Below are positions 12,129 through 24,923 of a stretch of DNA of 64,000 nt, in pieces. Both the position numbers and the translations under genes were made by a program. This DNA is from Serpentinimonas maccroryi. Its GTDB lineage: Bacteria > Pseudomonadota > Gammaproteobacteria > Burkholderiales > Burkholderiaceae_C. Under the pieces are notes generated by a model that was not told the DNA's origin, ran no database searches, and saw only the letters and a program-made list of their open reading frames with translations. The stretch is taken from the NCBI RefSeq assembly GCF_000828915.1, contig NZ_AP014569.1, positions 1,860,001 to 1,924,000 of the forward strand, in the 5' to 3' direction. Every line of letters starts with the position of its first letter. The first letter of the stretch is position 1.

Positions 12129-12920
12129 TTGTTTCGTTTGACCAGCCTGAACCTGAACGGCATCCGCTCCGCCACCCGCAAGGGCCTGGCCGATTGGGTG
12201 CGCGCCGCCGCGCCCGATTGTATTTGCGTGCAAGAGCTGCGCGCCCAAAGCAGCGAACTCGGCCCCGGCTTGGCCGAGCTGGCGGGCTTGCGTGGGCATT
12301 TTTATTGCGCCGAAAAAAAAGGCTACTCCGGCGTGGGCATCTACAGCCGCCACGAGCCCAGCGCGGTGCACTGCGGCATCGGCGTGCCCGAGTTTGATGC
12401 CGAAGGGCGCTGGATCGAGCTGCGCTTTGACACCCCGGCGCGGCGCTTTTCGGTCATCAGCGGCTACTTTCCCAGCGGCTCCAGCGGCCCCGAACGCCAG
12501 CTGGCCAAATACCGCTTCCTCGACGCAATCGGGCCGCACCTGCAGGCGCTGCGCGCCGAGCGCGAATTTGTGCTGTGCGCCGACGTGAACATCGCGCACC
12601 ACGAAATCGACCTCAAAAACTGGAAGGGCAACCTGAAAAATTCCGGCTTCCTGCCCGAAGAACGCGCTTGGATGACGCAACTGCTGGGCAGCGGCGGCCT
12701 GATCGACGTGTACCGGCGGCTGCACCCCACCGAACAAGAAGCCGCCTACACCTGGTGGAGCAACCGCGGCCAGGCCTGGGCCAAGAACGTGGGCTGGCGC
12801 ATCGACTACCACCTCGCCACCCCGGCGTTGGCGGCGGCGGCGCGCAGCGCACAGGTGCACAAGGCGCAGCGCTTTTCGGACCATGCGCCGCTGACGCTGG
12901 ACTACGACTGGGCGCTGTGA
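12129..12920 (+). CDS. xth: Exodeoxyribonuclease III family nuclease
   Basis: Member of the exonuclease III/AP endonuclease family, acting in base-excision repair. The 263 residues include LTSLNLNGIRSA with the metal-binding Asn, CVQELRA with the metal-ligand Glu, LCADVNIAHHEIDLKN with the catalytic Asp-x-Asn, and the terminal FSDHAPLTLDY. The start is a TTG at 12129 (MFRLTSLNLNG), preceded by GGAGAA at good spacing. Whether it is the main AP endonuclease cannot be decided here. Confidence 0.92.
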   Translation: MFRLTSLNLNGIRSATRKGLADWVRAAAPDCICVQELRAQSSELGPGLAELAGLRGHFYCAEKKGYSGVGIYSRHEPSAVHCGIGVPEFDAEGRWIELRFDTPARRFSVISGYFPSGSSGPERQLAKYRFLDAIGPHLQALRAEREFVLCADVNIAHHEIDLKNWKGNLKNSGFLPEERAWMTQLLGSGGLIDVYRRLHPTEQEAAYTWWSNRGQAWAKNVGWRIDYHLATPALAAAARSAQVHKAQRFSDHAPLTLDYDWAL

Positions 12921-12939
12921 GGCGCCAGTAAGGGCGGCC

Positions 12940-13851
12940 TCAATCCGCCCCGCTGTACGCGTTGGCCACCCCGCTGGCCACATGGCCCGAGGGCACGTGG
13001 CGCGCGGCGTGCTCGATGTGGCCGGTCTGGTCGTCGAAAAAGAAGTCGGGCTCGAACTCGCGCAAAAACTCGCCCTTGGGCAAGCCACCCAAAAACAGCG
13101 CCTCATCGACCTCGATGTTCCAGTTCATCAGGGTGCGGATGGCGCGTTCGTGCGCCGGGGCGCTGCGCGCCGTCACCAGCGCGGTGCGGATGCGCATCTG
13201 CGCCGTGCCCGCGCTTTGCAGCCGGTGCAGCGCCTCGAGCAGCGGCTTGAACGGCCCGCCCGGCAGCGGCAGGCTGGCCTTGCTCACTTCGTGCTGCTGA
13301 AAGGCGTTCAGCCCTTGGGCCTGATAGACGCGCTCGGCCTCGTCGGAAAACAGCACCGCGTCGCCGTCGAAGGCGATGCGCACCTGGTTCGGGTGCGCAT
13401 CGCTGGCGTGCACCGACTGCGGATAGACCTGCGCCGCCGGCACCCCGACCTCGAGCGCGGCGCGCACGTCGCTTAAGTGCGTCGACAAAAACAGGTTCGC
13501 GCGCAGCGGCCGCAGGTAGCGCCAAGGCGGCTGGCCGCGCGTGAACACGCCGCGCTCGATCGACAGACCATAGTGCTGCGCCGAGCGAAACACGCGCATG
13601 CCCGAAACCGGGTCGTTGCGCGACAAAATCACCACCTCGACCCGCGGCTGCGCGGCGCTGTTGAAGCGCATCAGCTTTTGCACCAGCGAAAACGCCACCC
13701 CGGCAGCGGCGGGCTGCTGCAGCCGCTCGAGCTGCAGTTGCATGTAGGCGCGGTCGTCGTTTTGCTCGAAAACCCGGTTTTCGGCCTCGAAATCGAACAA
13801 CGCACGCGACGAGATAGCGACCACGAGCTGGCCGTCGAGGGTGGTGGGCAT
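12940..13851 (-). CDS. 5'-nucleotidase, cytosolic NT5C1-like
   Basis: A 303-residue protein of the bacterial family resembling animal cytosolic 5'-nucleotidase I, expected to dephosphorylate nucleoside monophosphates. HAD-type motifs are present in family form: VVAISSRALFDF near the start, RVEVVILSRNDP (motif II region), IAFDGDAVLFSDEAE, and FFFDDQTGHIEHA near the end. Convergent with the exonuclease gene and divergent from prfC. Substrate specificity cannot be read from sequence. Confidence 0.82.
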   Translation of the reverse strand: MPTTLDGQLVVAISSRALFDFEAENRVFEQNDDRAYMQLQLERLQQPAAAGVAFSLVQKLMRFNSAAQPRVEVVILSRNDPVSGMRVFRSAQHYGLSIERGVFTRGQPPWRYLRPLRANLFLSTHLSDVRAALEVGVPAAQVYPQSVHASDAHPNQVRIAFDGDAVLFSDEAERVYQAQGLNAFQQHEVSKASLPLPGGPFKPLLEALHRLQSAGTAQMRIRTALVTARSAPAHERAIRTLMNWNIEVDEALFLGGLPKGEFLREFEPDFFFDDQTGHIEHAARHVPSGHVASGVANAYSGAD

Positions 13852-13947
13852 GGTGGCTTCATTCTCGCATGGGGCAGGCGACTGCTCAAGCCTATCTGCT
13901 CAAGCCGCCCCAATGCGCTTGTGGAGTGGCCGAGCGACACAAACCCG

Positions 13948-13990
13948 CTAGCGGAGCCTGGATTGGGTTTCAGGCTCCGCTAGCCAATCC
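13948..13990 (+). promoter_or_regulatory. Perfect 13-bp inverted repeat with competing hairpin before prfC
   Basis: CTAGCGGAGCCTG (13948-13960) and CAGGCTCCGCTAG (13971-13983) are perfect inverted arms around a 10-base loop. GGATTGG starting in the loop region (13960-13966) can instead pair with CCAATCC (13984-13990), a structure that excludes the first. prfC begins at 14007. No T-run follows, so this is not a standard intrinsic terminator; it resembles an RNA switch or a protein-binding site. Confidence 0.5.
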
Positions 13991-14006
13991 CGGATAATCC
14001 CACCCC

Positions 14007-15622
<1,616 letters not shown>

Positions 15623-15626
<4 letters not shown>

Positions 15627-16228
15627 GCGGCTGCCGCCAACCAGCGCTCGACCGCGCGCGGGTAGATGATGTGCTCTTGCGTCAGCAGCCGGGCGGCCAG
15701 GGTGGATGCGGTGTCGTCGGGCAGCACCGGCAGCACCGCCTGCTCCAGAATCTGGCCGCTGTCCACCTCGGCCGTGACGTGGTGCACCGTGGCCCCGACA
15801 AAGCGGCAACCCAGATCGAGCGCGCGCTGGTGCGTGTGCAGCCCCGGAAACGCCGGCAACAGCGAGGGGTGGATGTTGAGCAGGCGCCCGGCGTAGTGCT
15901 GCACAAAGTCTGGCCCCAAGATGCGCATGAAACCCGCCAGCAGCACCAGCGCCGGCCTGCCGTGGGGGTCGAAGCGGTCGATGGCCTGCATCAGCGCGGC
16001 GTCGAAGGCGGCGCGGCTGGGGTAGTGTGCGTGCTCGAGCAGCGCCGTGGGCAAGCCCTGCGCTTGCGCCCAAGCCAGCCCGCCCGCCTGCGCCCGGTTG
16101 CTGAGCACACCAGCGATGCGCGCCCCGAAGCGCTGCTCCCAGTGCTGCTGCTGCGCCGCGCGCACCAAGGCCTGCATATTCGAGCCGGTGCCCGAAATCA
16201 GTACGACAATGTTCTTTGTTGCAACCAT
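15623..16228 (-). CDS. purN: Phosphoribosylglycinamide formyltransferase
   Basis: PurN transfers a formyl group from 10-formyl-THF to GAR in purine synthesis. The 201-residue protein has the N-terminal [15 protein letters not shown] loop and the catalytic region [15 protein letters not shown], followed by [17 protein letters not shown] with the active-site His and Asp. The start at 16228 (MVATKN) is preferred over upstream codons, which would overlap yceH. Its stop overlaps the prfC stop by four bases. Confidence 0.93.
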
Positions 16229-16244
16229 ACAGATGCCTAGTGTA

Positions 16245-16982
16245 ATGACTCCCATGAACCTGCCCGACCCTGCTGCGGACCCCAGCGTTGCCCCCAACGA
16301 GCACGACACCCCATCGCCCACCGCCTTCGAGCCGCTGACGGCGGTGCAGGCGCGCGTGCTCGCCACCCTGATGGAGAAAGCGCGCACCGTGCCCGACAGC
16401 TACCCGCTGACCCTCAACAGCCTGCTCTTGGGCTGCAACCAAAAATCGGCGCGCGACCCGGTGCTCAACCTGAGCGAGAGCGAAATCGCGCTGGCGCTCG
16501 ACGGCCTGCGCCAGCGCACCCTGGTGTTCGAGAGCAGCGGCGGGCGCGTGCCGCGCTTTGAGCACAACTTCCAGCGCGCCGTGGGCGTGCCCGAGCAAGC
16601 CGCCGTGCTGCTGGGGCTGCTGATGCTGCGCGGGCCGCAGACCGCGGGCGAGCTGCGCCTGAACGCCGAGCGCTGGTACCGCTTCCTCGACATCGCTTCG
16701 GTCGAGGCCTTTTTGGAGGAACTGCAGCAGCGCCCGGCGCAAAAGGGCGGGCCGCTGGTGGCGCTGCTGCCGCGCCAGCCCGGTGCGCGCGAGCCGCGCT
16801 GGGCCCATCTGCTGTGTGGCGCACCGGCACCCGAGTTGCTGGCCGAGGCGGGGGGCGCTGGGCTGGGAATTGGAAAGGGGACGGAGCTGGCAACCCAACT
16901 GGCCGCGCTGGCCGAGCGCGTGCAGGCCCTAGAGCAGCAGGTGCAGGATTTGCAGCAGCGGCTGGAGCAGGCCGGGGTCTGA
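16245..16982 (+). CDS. YceH-family protein (DUF480)
   Basis: YceH proteins are built of paired winged-helix domains; function is unknown. Family motifs visible: [20 protein letters not shown] and [10 protein letters not shown] near the start, and [19 protein letters not shown] in the second domain. The C-terminal 30 residues ([14 protein letters not shown] and onward) form a heptad coiled coil. Two ATG starts are possible, 16245 and 16254; the gap to divergent purN is only 16 bases. Confidence 0.85.
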   Translation: MTPMNLPDPAADPSVAPNEHDTPSPTAFEPLTAVQARVLATLMEKARTVPDSYPLTLNSLLLGCNQKSARDPVLNLSESEIALALDGLRQRTLVFESSGGRVPRFEHNFQRAVGVPEQAAVLLGLLMLRGPQTAGELRLNAERWYRFLDIASVEAFLEELQQRPAQKGGPLVALLPRQPGAREPRWAHLLCGAPAPELLAEAGGAGLGIGKGTELATQLAALAERVQALEQQVQDLQQRLEQAGV

Positions 16983-17167
16983 GCAGGCGTTGGCCCACAA
17001 GGGCCTTTGGCTGCTGCAGCCTAGGCCAGTTTTTGTGGTACGGCCCTACCCTGCCCGGCCCCACTCGGCCCTGCCTGAACCCGCTGTCACCGCCCGGACA
17101 GCGCTGCCGTTGGGTGCGTGCTACAAAGCGATGGTCGTGCCACGACGCCACAAAGGAGACCCACCCC

Positions 17168-18349
17168 ATGGACTTGGCTTTTACGCCCGAAGAACAGGCT
17201 TTCAGAGCCGAAATCCGCGCTTGGGTGCGCGCCCACTTGCCGCCCGAACTGGCGCACAAGGTGCACCACGCCCTGCGCCTGAGCCGCGACGACCTGCAAG
17301 GCTGGGCCCGCATCCTCGGGCGCAAGGGCTGGCTGGCCAGCGGCTGGCCCAAGGCCTTCGGCGGCCCGGGCTGGACGGCGGTGCAAAAACACCTGTTCGA
17401 AGAAGAATGCGCCCTCGCCGGGGCTCCGCGCGTCATCCCCTTCGGCCCGGTGATGGTGGCCCCGGTGATCATGGCCTACGGCAACGCCGAGCAGCAGCAG
17501 CGCTTCCTGCCCGGCATCGCCAGCGGCGAGGTCTGGTGGTGTCAGGGCTACAGCGAGCCCGGCGCCGGCTCCGATCTGGCCAGCCTCAAAACCCGAGCCG
17601 AGCACCGGGGCGACCACTACTTGGTCAACGGCCAGAAAGCCTGGACCACGCTGGGCCAGCACGCCGACTGGATTTTTTGTCTGGTGCGCACCAGCCACGA
17701 AGGCAAGCCCCAGAGCGGCATCAGTTTTTTGCTGATCGACATGACATCGCCTGGCATCACGCTGCGCCCGGTGCGCCTGCTCGACGGCGAGTACGAAGTC
17801 AACGAGGTCTTTTTTGACGATGTGCAGGTGCCCCTCGGCAACCTGATTGGGGCCGAAAACAAGGGCTGGAACTACGCCAAGCACCTGCTCAGCCACGAGC
17901 GCACCAACATCGCTGAAGTCAACCGCGCCAAGCGCGAACTCGAGCGCCTCAAGCGCATCGCCCAAGCCGAAGGGGTGTGGAACGACAGCCGCTTTCGCGA
18001 CCAGATCGCGCTGCTGGAGGTCGATGTGGTGGCGCTTGAGATGCTGGTGCTGCGCGTGCTGTCGGCCGAAAAATCGGGCAAAAACCCGCTCGACATCGCC
18101 GGCTTGCTCAAAATCCGTGGCAGCGAAATCCAGCAGCGCCTGGCCGAGCTGATGATGCTTGCCGCCGGCCCCTTTGCCCTGCCCTGCATCTTTGAAGCGC
18201 TGGAAGCCGGCTGGCAGGGCGACTTCCCCGGCGGCCCGAGCGCCAACGCGCCGCTGGCAGGCACCTACTTCAACTTGCGCAAAACCACGATTTACGGCGG
18301 CAGCAACGAGGTGCAACGCAACATCGTGGCCCAAACCCTGCTCGGCTAA
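17168..18349 (+). CDS. Acyl-CoA dehydrogenase, PimC-like subunit
   Basis: A FAD-dependent acyl-CoA dehydrogenase of 393 residues. Substrate/FAD-binding segments CQGYSEPGAGSDLASL and TTIYGGSNEVQRNI are typical. The companion gene 21 bases downstream encodes a second, smaller-type dehydrogenase; this pairing matches the large and small subunits named pimeloyl-CoA dehydrogenase (PimC/PimD) in related bacteria, which may form a heterodimer. The start at 17168 is set by AAAGGAGA just upstream. The true substrate is not inferable; pimeloyl-CoA or medium-chain dicarboxyl-CoA is a family-based guess. Confidence 0.85.
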   Translation: MDLAFTPEEQAFRAEIRAWVRAHLPPELAHKVHHALRLSRDDLQGWARILGRKGWLASGWPKAFGGPGWTAVQKHLFEEECALAGAPRVIPFGPVMVAPVIMAYGNAEQQQRFLPGIASGEVWWCQGYSEPGAGSDLASLKTRAEHRGDHYLVNGQKAWTTLGQHADWIFCLVRTSHEGKPQSGISFLLIDMTSPGITLRPVRLLDGEYEVNEVFFDDVQVPLGNLIGAENKGWNYAKHLLSHERTNIAEVNRAKRELERLKRIAQAEGVWNDSRFRDQIALLEVDVVALEMLVLRVLSAEKSGKNPLDIAGLLKIRGSEIQQRLAELMMLAAGPFALPCIFEALEAGWQGDFPGGPSANAPLAGTYFNLRKTTIYGGSNEVQRNIVAQTLLG

Positions 18350-18370
18350 GCCCCCTTTTTGGAGACCGTG

Positions 18371-19546
18371 ATGGATTTCAATTTTTCCGACGAGCAACTG
18401 CAGCTGCGCGAGGCCGTGCAGCGCTGGGTGCACAAAGCCTACCCCTTCGAGCGTCGCCGCGCCGCCACCGCCGCCGGCGGCTTTGATCGTGCCGCTTGGA
18501 ACGAACTGGCCGAACTCGGCCTGTGCGGCCTGACCGTGACCGATGCCCACGAGGGACTGGGGCTGGGCGCGGTGGAAGCCATGCTGGTGCAAGAGGAGCT
18601 GGGGCGCGGCTTGGTGCTCGAGCCCCTAGAGCAGACCTTTGTCGCCGCCTCGGTGCTGCAGGCCTTTGCGCCCACCAGCGTGCAAGCGCAGTGGTTGCCG
18701 CGCTTGGCCAGTGGCACGGCGCTGCTGGTGTTGGCGCACGTGGAACGGGGCTTGCGCCACCGGCTGGGGGCCGTGGCGACCCAAGCGGTCGCGCAGCCGG
18801 CCACTTCGCAAGCGGGGCGGCCTAGTGCCCAAAGCGCGGGGCAAGCCGAGCCGCAGGGCGAAGTCTGGCTGCTCGACGGCGCCAAGAGCCTGGTACCCGC
18901 CGGCGACTGCGCCGACGCCTTTCTGGTGCCGGCCCAGACCGCGCAGGGGCTGGCGCTGTTTTTGGTGCAACGCAGCGCCGCCGGGGTGCAAACCCGAGCC
19001 TACCAAACCCAGGACGGCAGCCGCGCCGCCGAAGTCGGCTTTGCGCACAGCCCGGCGCAGCTGCTCAGCGCCGATGGCTTGGCGGCGCTGGAGTGGGCCG
19101 CCGACGTCGGCATCGCCGCCGCTTGCGCCCAAGGCGTGGGCGTGATGGAGCAAACGCTGGCACTCACGCTCGAATACCTGAACACACGCCAGCAGTTCGG
19201 GGTGCCCATCGCCAGCTTTCAGGCCCTGCGCCACCGCGTGGCCGACATGAAAATGCAGCTCGAGCTGGCGCGCAGCATGAGCTACTACGCCACCCTCAAG
19301 CTCGGTGCGCCCGCCCCCGAACGGCGCCAAGCGCTGGCGCGCGCCAAGGTGCAGCTGGGGCAGTCGATGCGCTTCGTCGGCCAGCAAGCGGTGCAACTGC
19401 ACGGCGGCATCGGCGTCACCGACGAGTACATCGTGAGCCACTGCTTCAAAAAGCTGACGCAGCTCGAGCTCACCTTGGGCGACACCCTGCACCACCTCGA
19501 CGAGGTGTCGGCGCGCATGGGCGCCAGCGCCGGGGTGTTTGTCTAA
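18371..19546 (+). CDS. Acyl-CoA dehydrogenase, PimD-like subunit
   Basis: Second dehydrogenase of the pair, 391 residues, starting MDFNFSDEQLQLREAVQRWV. The C-terminal flavin-binding part is well conserved (TRQQFGVPIASFQALRHR, QLHGGIGVTDEYIVSHCF). The middle is less regular, with an Ala/Gln-rich insertion around residues 140-160. I use ATG 18371, with GGAG eight bases upstream, not the slightly longer frame from 18359. Likely partner of the preceding gene. Confidence 0.83.
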   Translation: MDFNFSDEQLQLREAVQRWVHKAYPFERRRAATAAGGFDRAAWNELAELGLCGLTVTDAHEGLGLGAVEAMLVQEELGRGLVLEPLEQTFVAASVLQAFAPTSVQAQWLPRLASGTALLVLAHVERGLRHRLGAVATQAVAQPATSQAGRPSAQSAGQAEPQGEVWLLDGAKSLVPAGDCADAFLVPAQTAQGLALFLVQRSAAGVQTRAYQTQDGSRAAEVGFAHSPAQLLSADGLAALEWAADVGIAAACAQGVGVMEQTLALTLEYLNTRQQFGVPIASFQALRHRVADMKMQLELARSMSYYATLKLGAPAPERRQALARAKVQLGQSMRFVGQQAVQLHGGIGVTDEYIVSHCFKKLTQLELTLGDTLHHLDEVSARMGASAGVFV

Positions 19547-19547
19547 T

Positions 19548-21710
19548 TCAGCGCAGCAGCAGCCAAGTCAGGGCCAGCACCAGCATCAGCAAGGCCGTCA
19601 AAGCATACCAGGACCAAGGCCGTTTGGGTTCGGCATAGGGGTCTTGTAGGCTGCGCTCGGCCCCAGCAGGCAGCTGCGCCACACCGGTGAGCGCCGCCCC
19701 GAAGGGGATGTTGAGCCGCGCCCGGATGTTGACCGCCCAGCCGTTGGCATCGAGCAAAGGGCCTAGGTTGCGCTGGCGCAGCTTGAACCAAGCCAACAAC
19801 ATCGCCGGGCCGGAAATCAGCAGCAGCAGACCCACCAGCACCAGCGGCATCTGCCACAGCGGCAGGCGCAAAAAACCACCCATGATCGCAGCCAGCGCCG
19901 TGCCCAGCGCACCCAGCGCCAGCCCGATGGCGGCAAAAATGCCGGCAAAGCGCGCGATGTCGAAAGCCTGCGCGGACACCGGCGCGGCCGCACCCGGCGC
20001 CGCTGCCGCCGCCCCGGCTGCCGATTGGGCCTCGACGTTTTGCTCGCGCGCCGCCGCCAGACGCTGCGCCTGGGCGCTGATGAATCGGGCCAAACGCCGG
20101 TACGGCATCCAAAACGCTTGCCGCACGCTGATGGGTGCCTCGACCACGCGCAGCACCTGCGCCTTCCAGTCGCGCCCTTGGCGGTCGTAAAAGAGCGCAT
20201 TGCGCCCGGCCACCAGCATCTCGTCGGCGTCGCCGCCGGTGAGGGCAGCGACGATGGTGATTGGCTCCTCGTCGGGGCGCACGCATTCGCAGTAGAGCAG
20301 GTAGGCGCCCGAGAGCGGGGCCAACTCGCTGTGGCGCTCTAGGTCGGACACGCGCAGGCACAGCGTGCAGCTGCGCTGGTCAATGTAGAGCGTGCCGGCT
20401 TGGAAGATGGCCGGCTCTTTCTGGCCGTAAAAATCGCTCAGGTTGACGAAGTTGCGCAGCAGCGGCACGAGGTCGCGGCGCAGCCGCAGCAGCAGCTCGA
20501 GCGCTTCGATGCCGGCGGCACTGGCATCGGCGCTGCGGTCTTGTTCGATCAGGGCCGCCAGCCGAGCCGGCGCGGGGCTGTCGAGCAACTGGCGCAGCGC
20601 GGCGGGGCTCCAGTCGGCCAGGGCGCCGTTGGGGCGCGCCGCCAGCCAAGCGCGGCAGTCGGCCAGGCGCGCACCCAGATCGTCCCACTGGGCGGGCGTC
20701 AGCGCTTCGCAGTCGCCCAGCAGCGGTTGCACCGCCACCTCGCGCAGCGCGGCCAAGCGGCTCTGCCACGCCGGGTTGACCCCTGCGCACAGAGGCAGAG
20801 CGGCCCCCGGCTGCACCCGTGCCAGCGGCAAGGCGGCCAGTTCGGCGCTGGCTGCGTGCAGGGTGAGGGGGGCCATCTCGGTGTAGCGCGCCTCGTCGGG
20901 GTTGAGCGCCGCCTCGGCGCGGGGGTCGAAGTCGAGCAGCCGGCAGCGGGTAAAAAAATCGTCCACCTTGGCCTGCACGGCGTCGTAGGCTTGCAGGGCG
21001 GCCGCTTCCTGTAAACCCGAGAGCGGCGGCGCATTGGTTGCCGCTTCTGGCGGCACTGTACCCGGCCCGTGCGGGGCGCTCAGGTGCCAGTCCAGCGCCT
21101 GCTGCGCCTGCTCCAAAAAGGCCGTCAGGCCCGCTTGCGTGGCCCCGGGCTGGCCGCTGCGGTCGGTCTGAGCGCCTTGGGTGGCGATGATGTGCGCGAT
21201 CAGCTCGGCGCAGGCGGCGTCTGGGGCCAGCTCGGCCGGCACCACGCCATCGCCGTTGGGCAGGGTGGGCGGGAACAGGCGCGCCGGATCGCTCAGGTCG
21301 TCTAGGCACAGCTGCTCGGCTGTGGCTTTGCCCAGGCGCTGCAGAACCTGCTGCGCGGCGGCAAACAGGGAAGCCCCGGCTGCCGTGTCGGAGCGCAAAG
21401 CATCCAGCGGCAAGTCGGCACCGGGTTGAAACAGCAGCTGTGGGTTGTGCAGCTGCTCGCACACCCAGCGCACCGCGTGCAGCAGCTCAGGCACCCGGAT
21501 GCTGCCGTCGCCGTCGGTGTCGATGCGCTGCAACGTGCGGCTGTCGAACTCGAGGCCACTGGTCGGGCAGGCGAGCACGGCCCACAGCTTTTGGTCAAGC
21601 TGATCGAGGCTGCGCAAATCCTGCGACGTTTCGATGCGCACTTGGTCAAAGCCGCCACTGCGAAAAAAACGCCAGCGATGCAGGCCGCTCATCTCCAAAG
21701 CTTCGCCCAT
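19548..21710 (-). CDS. Large EF-hand membrane protein of unknown function
   Basis: A 720-residue protein with no enzymatic domain I recognise. Residues 64-75 (DTDGDGSIRVPE) form a canonical 12-residue EF-hand calcium loop; a second, degenerate loop may be PNGDGVVPAEL. The central part is soluble. The C-terminus has three hydrophobic segments (for example IGLALGALGTALAAIMGGFL and MPLVLVGLLLLISGPAMLL, then a last helix ending LALTWLLLR), separated from the rest by an Ala/Pro linker. The start is ATG 21710, fixed by GGAGG six bases upstream. It lies immediately after the katG terminator. Confidence 0.75.
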   Translation of the reverse strand: MGEALEMSGLHRWRFFRSGGFDQVRIETSQDLRSLDQLDQKLWAVLACPTSGLEFDSRTLQRIDTDGDGSIRVPELLHAVRWVCEQLHNPQLLFQPGADLPLDALRSDTAAGASLFAAAQQVLQRLGKATAEQLCLDDLSDPARLFPPTLPNGDGVVPAELAPDAACAELIAHIIATQGAQTDRSGQPGATQAGLTAFLEQAQQALDWHLSAPHGPGTVPPEAATNAPPLSGLQEAAALQAYDAVQAKVDDFFTRCRLLDFDPRAEAALNPDEARYTEMAPLTLHAASAELAALPLARVQPGAALPLCAGVNPAWQSRLAALREVAVQPLLGDCEALTPAQWDDLGARLADCRAWLAARPNGALADWSPAALRQLLDSPAPARLAALIEQDRSADASAAGIEALELLLRLRRDLVPLLRNFVNLSDFYGQKEPAIFQAGTLYIDQRSCTLCLRVSDLERHSELAPLSGAYLLYCECVRPDEEPITIVAALTGGDADEMLVAGRNALFYDRQGRDWKAQVLRVVEAPISVRQAFWMPYRRLARFISAQAQRLAAAREQNVEAQSAAGAAAAAPGAAAPVSAQAFDIARFAGIFAAIGLALGALGTALAAIMGGFLRLPLWQMPLVLVGLLLLISGPAMLLAWFKLRQRNLGPLLDANGWAVNIRARLNIPFGAALTGVAQLPAGAERSLQDPYAEPKRPWSWYALTALLMLVLALTWLLLR

Positions 21711-21724
21711 TGTTGCCTCCAAAG

Positions 21725-21764
21725 AAAAAACCGCTGCCAGCGACCCAAGTGGCTGACAACGGTT
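21725..21764 (-). terminator. Intrinsic terminator after katG
   Basis: Read on the minus strand, AACCGTTGTCAGC pairs with GCTGGCAGCGGTT (13 bp including two G-T pairs) around a 9-base loop and is followed at once by a run of T. This is a strong Rho-independent terminator for katG. It stops only about 14 bases before the ATG of the next minus-strand gene (EF-hand protein), so that gene depends on readthrough or on a promoter not obvious here. Confidence 0.8.
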
Positions 21765-21827
21765 GCAGATCCTAGCACTTTGCGCGGGCCCGGTGCCACC
21801 ACCACCGCACCGAGCCCGTGCGCTGTA

Positions 21828-24083
<2,256 letters not shown>

Positions 24084-24169
24084 CTATCGGGTGCGGGGAT
24101 TGGTTTTGTCTAATCGATCAATAGGATCGGTGCGCGGTTGCGGGCCGGCCAATTCGCGCTGCACCGTGC

Positions 24170-24727
24170 TCAGGCGTGCAGCCGCGAGTGGCGTGGCAGG
24201 CGCGCGGCCAGAAACTCCATCTGGTCGGCCAAGATGCGGCGGTTGCGCAAAATAAAGTCCTCCCACAAGCTGGGCACGTAGGGGGTGTAGAGCAGCGGCA
24301 TGCGCGCTTGTTCGGGCGTGCGGTTGCCCTTGCGGTGGTTGCAGCTGCGGCAGGCCGTGACCACGTTCATCCATTGGTCGCCGCCTTTTTGGGCCAGCGG
24401 CCGGATGTGCTCGCGCGTTAGAAACGATTCGGGGAACGAGTCGCCACAGTAGGCGCACAGGCTGCGGTCGCGGGCGAACAGCTTTTCGTTGTTCAGGCTG
24501 GGCTTGAGCTCGAAGGGGTTGATGTTGGGCACGCCGACCGTGCCGATGATGGAGTTGACCTCGATCACCGACTGCAGCCCGCTGGCGGCGTTGATACCGC
24601 CCCGAAACCGCGCCACGCGCAGGCCCGCCTCCCAGCGCACCTCGCCGGCTGCGTAGTGCAGCACGGCCTGCTCTAGGCTGATCCACGACTGCGGCACGCC
24701 CTGTGCCGACAATTTCAAGACCTTCAC
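24170..24727 (-). CDS. HNH endonuclease
   Basis: A 185-residue protein with a standard HNH zinc-finger nuclease fold: LCAYCGDSF, LTREHIRPLA, then VTACRSCNHRKGNRTP, that is CxxC, the catalytic EH, and CxxCN. It matches a widespread, mobile-element-independent betaproteobacterial HNH family of unknown role. The start is uncertain: GTG 24727 (VKVLKLSAQG) or TTG 24730; the frame is open further upstream but reads as low-complexity shadow. Upstream of katG on the same strand, with 150 bases between. Confidence 0.82.
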   Translation of the reverse strand: MKVLKLSAQGVPQSWISLEQAVLHYAAGEVRWEAGLRVARFRGGINAASGLQSVIEVNSIIGTVGVPNINPFELKPSLNNEKLFARDRSLCAYCGDSFPESFLTREHIRPLAQKGGDQWMNVVTACRSCNHRKGNRTPEQARMPLLYTPYVPSLWEDFILRNRRILADQMEFLAARLPRHSRLHA

Positions 24728-24923
24728 CAAACCTTGCCTCCGCGTGCTTTGGCCTTGGCCGCCACGCGCCGCGCAGCCACCCGAACCACCACAGAAACCC
24801 GGCCCACCGGCAACCGAGCCAAGGCAGCGGCGGGCAGAGGCGAAACCCATGTGGGTTTGTGTCAATATAGCGCGCTTTGGTTGCGGTTCGGCGACACCCG
24901 GCCCAAATCTTTACCCTTTACGC

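Noticed and set aside
24728-24923. FMN riboswitch ahead of ribF
   Set aside because: Looked for the conserved RFN blocks in the 196-base divergent gap; not found.
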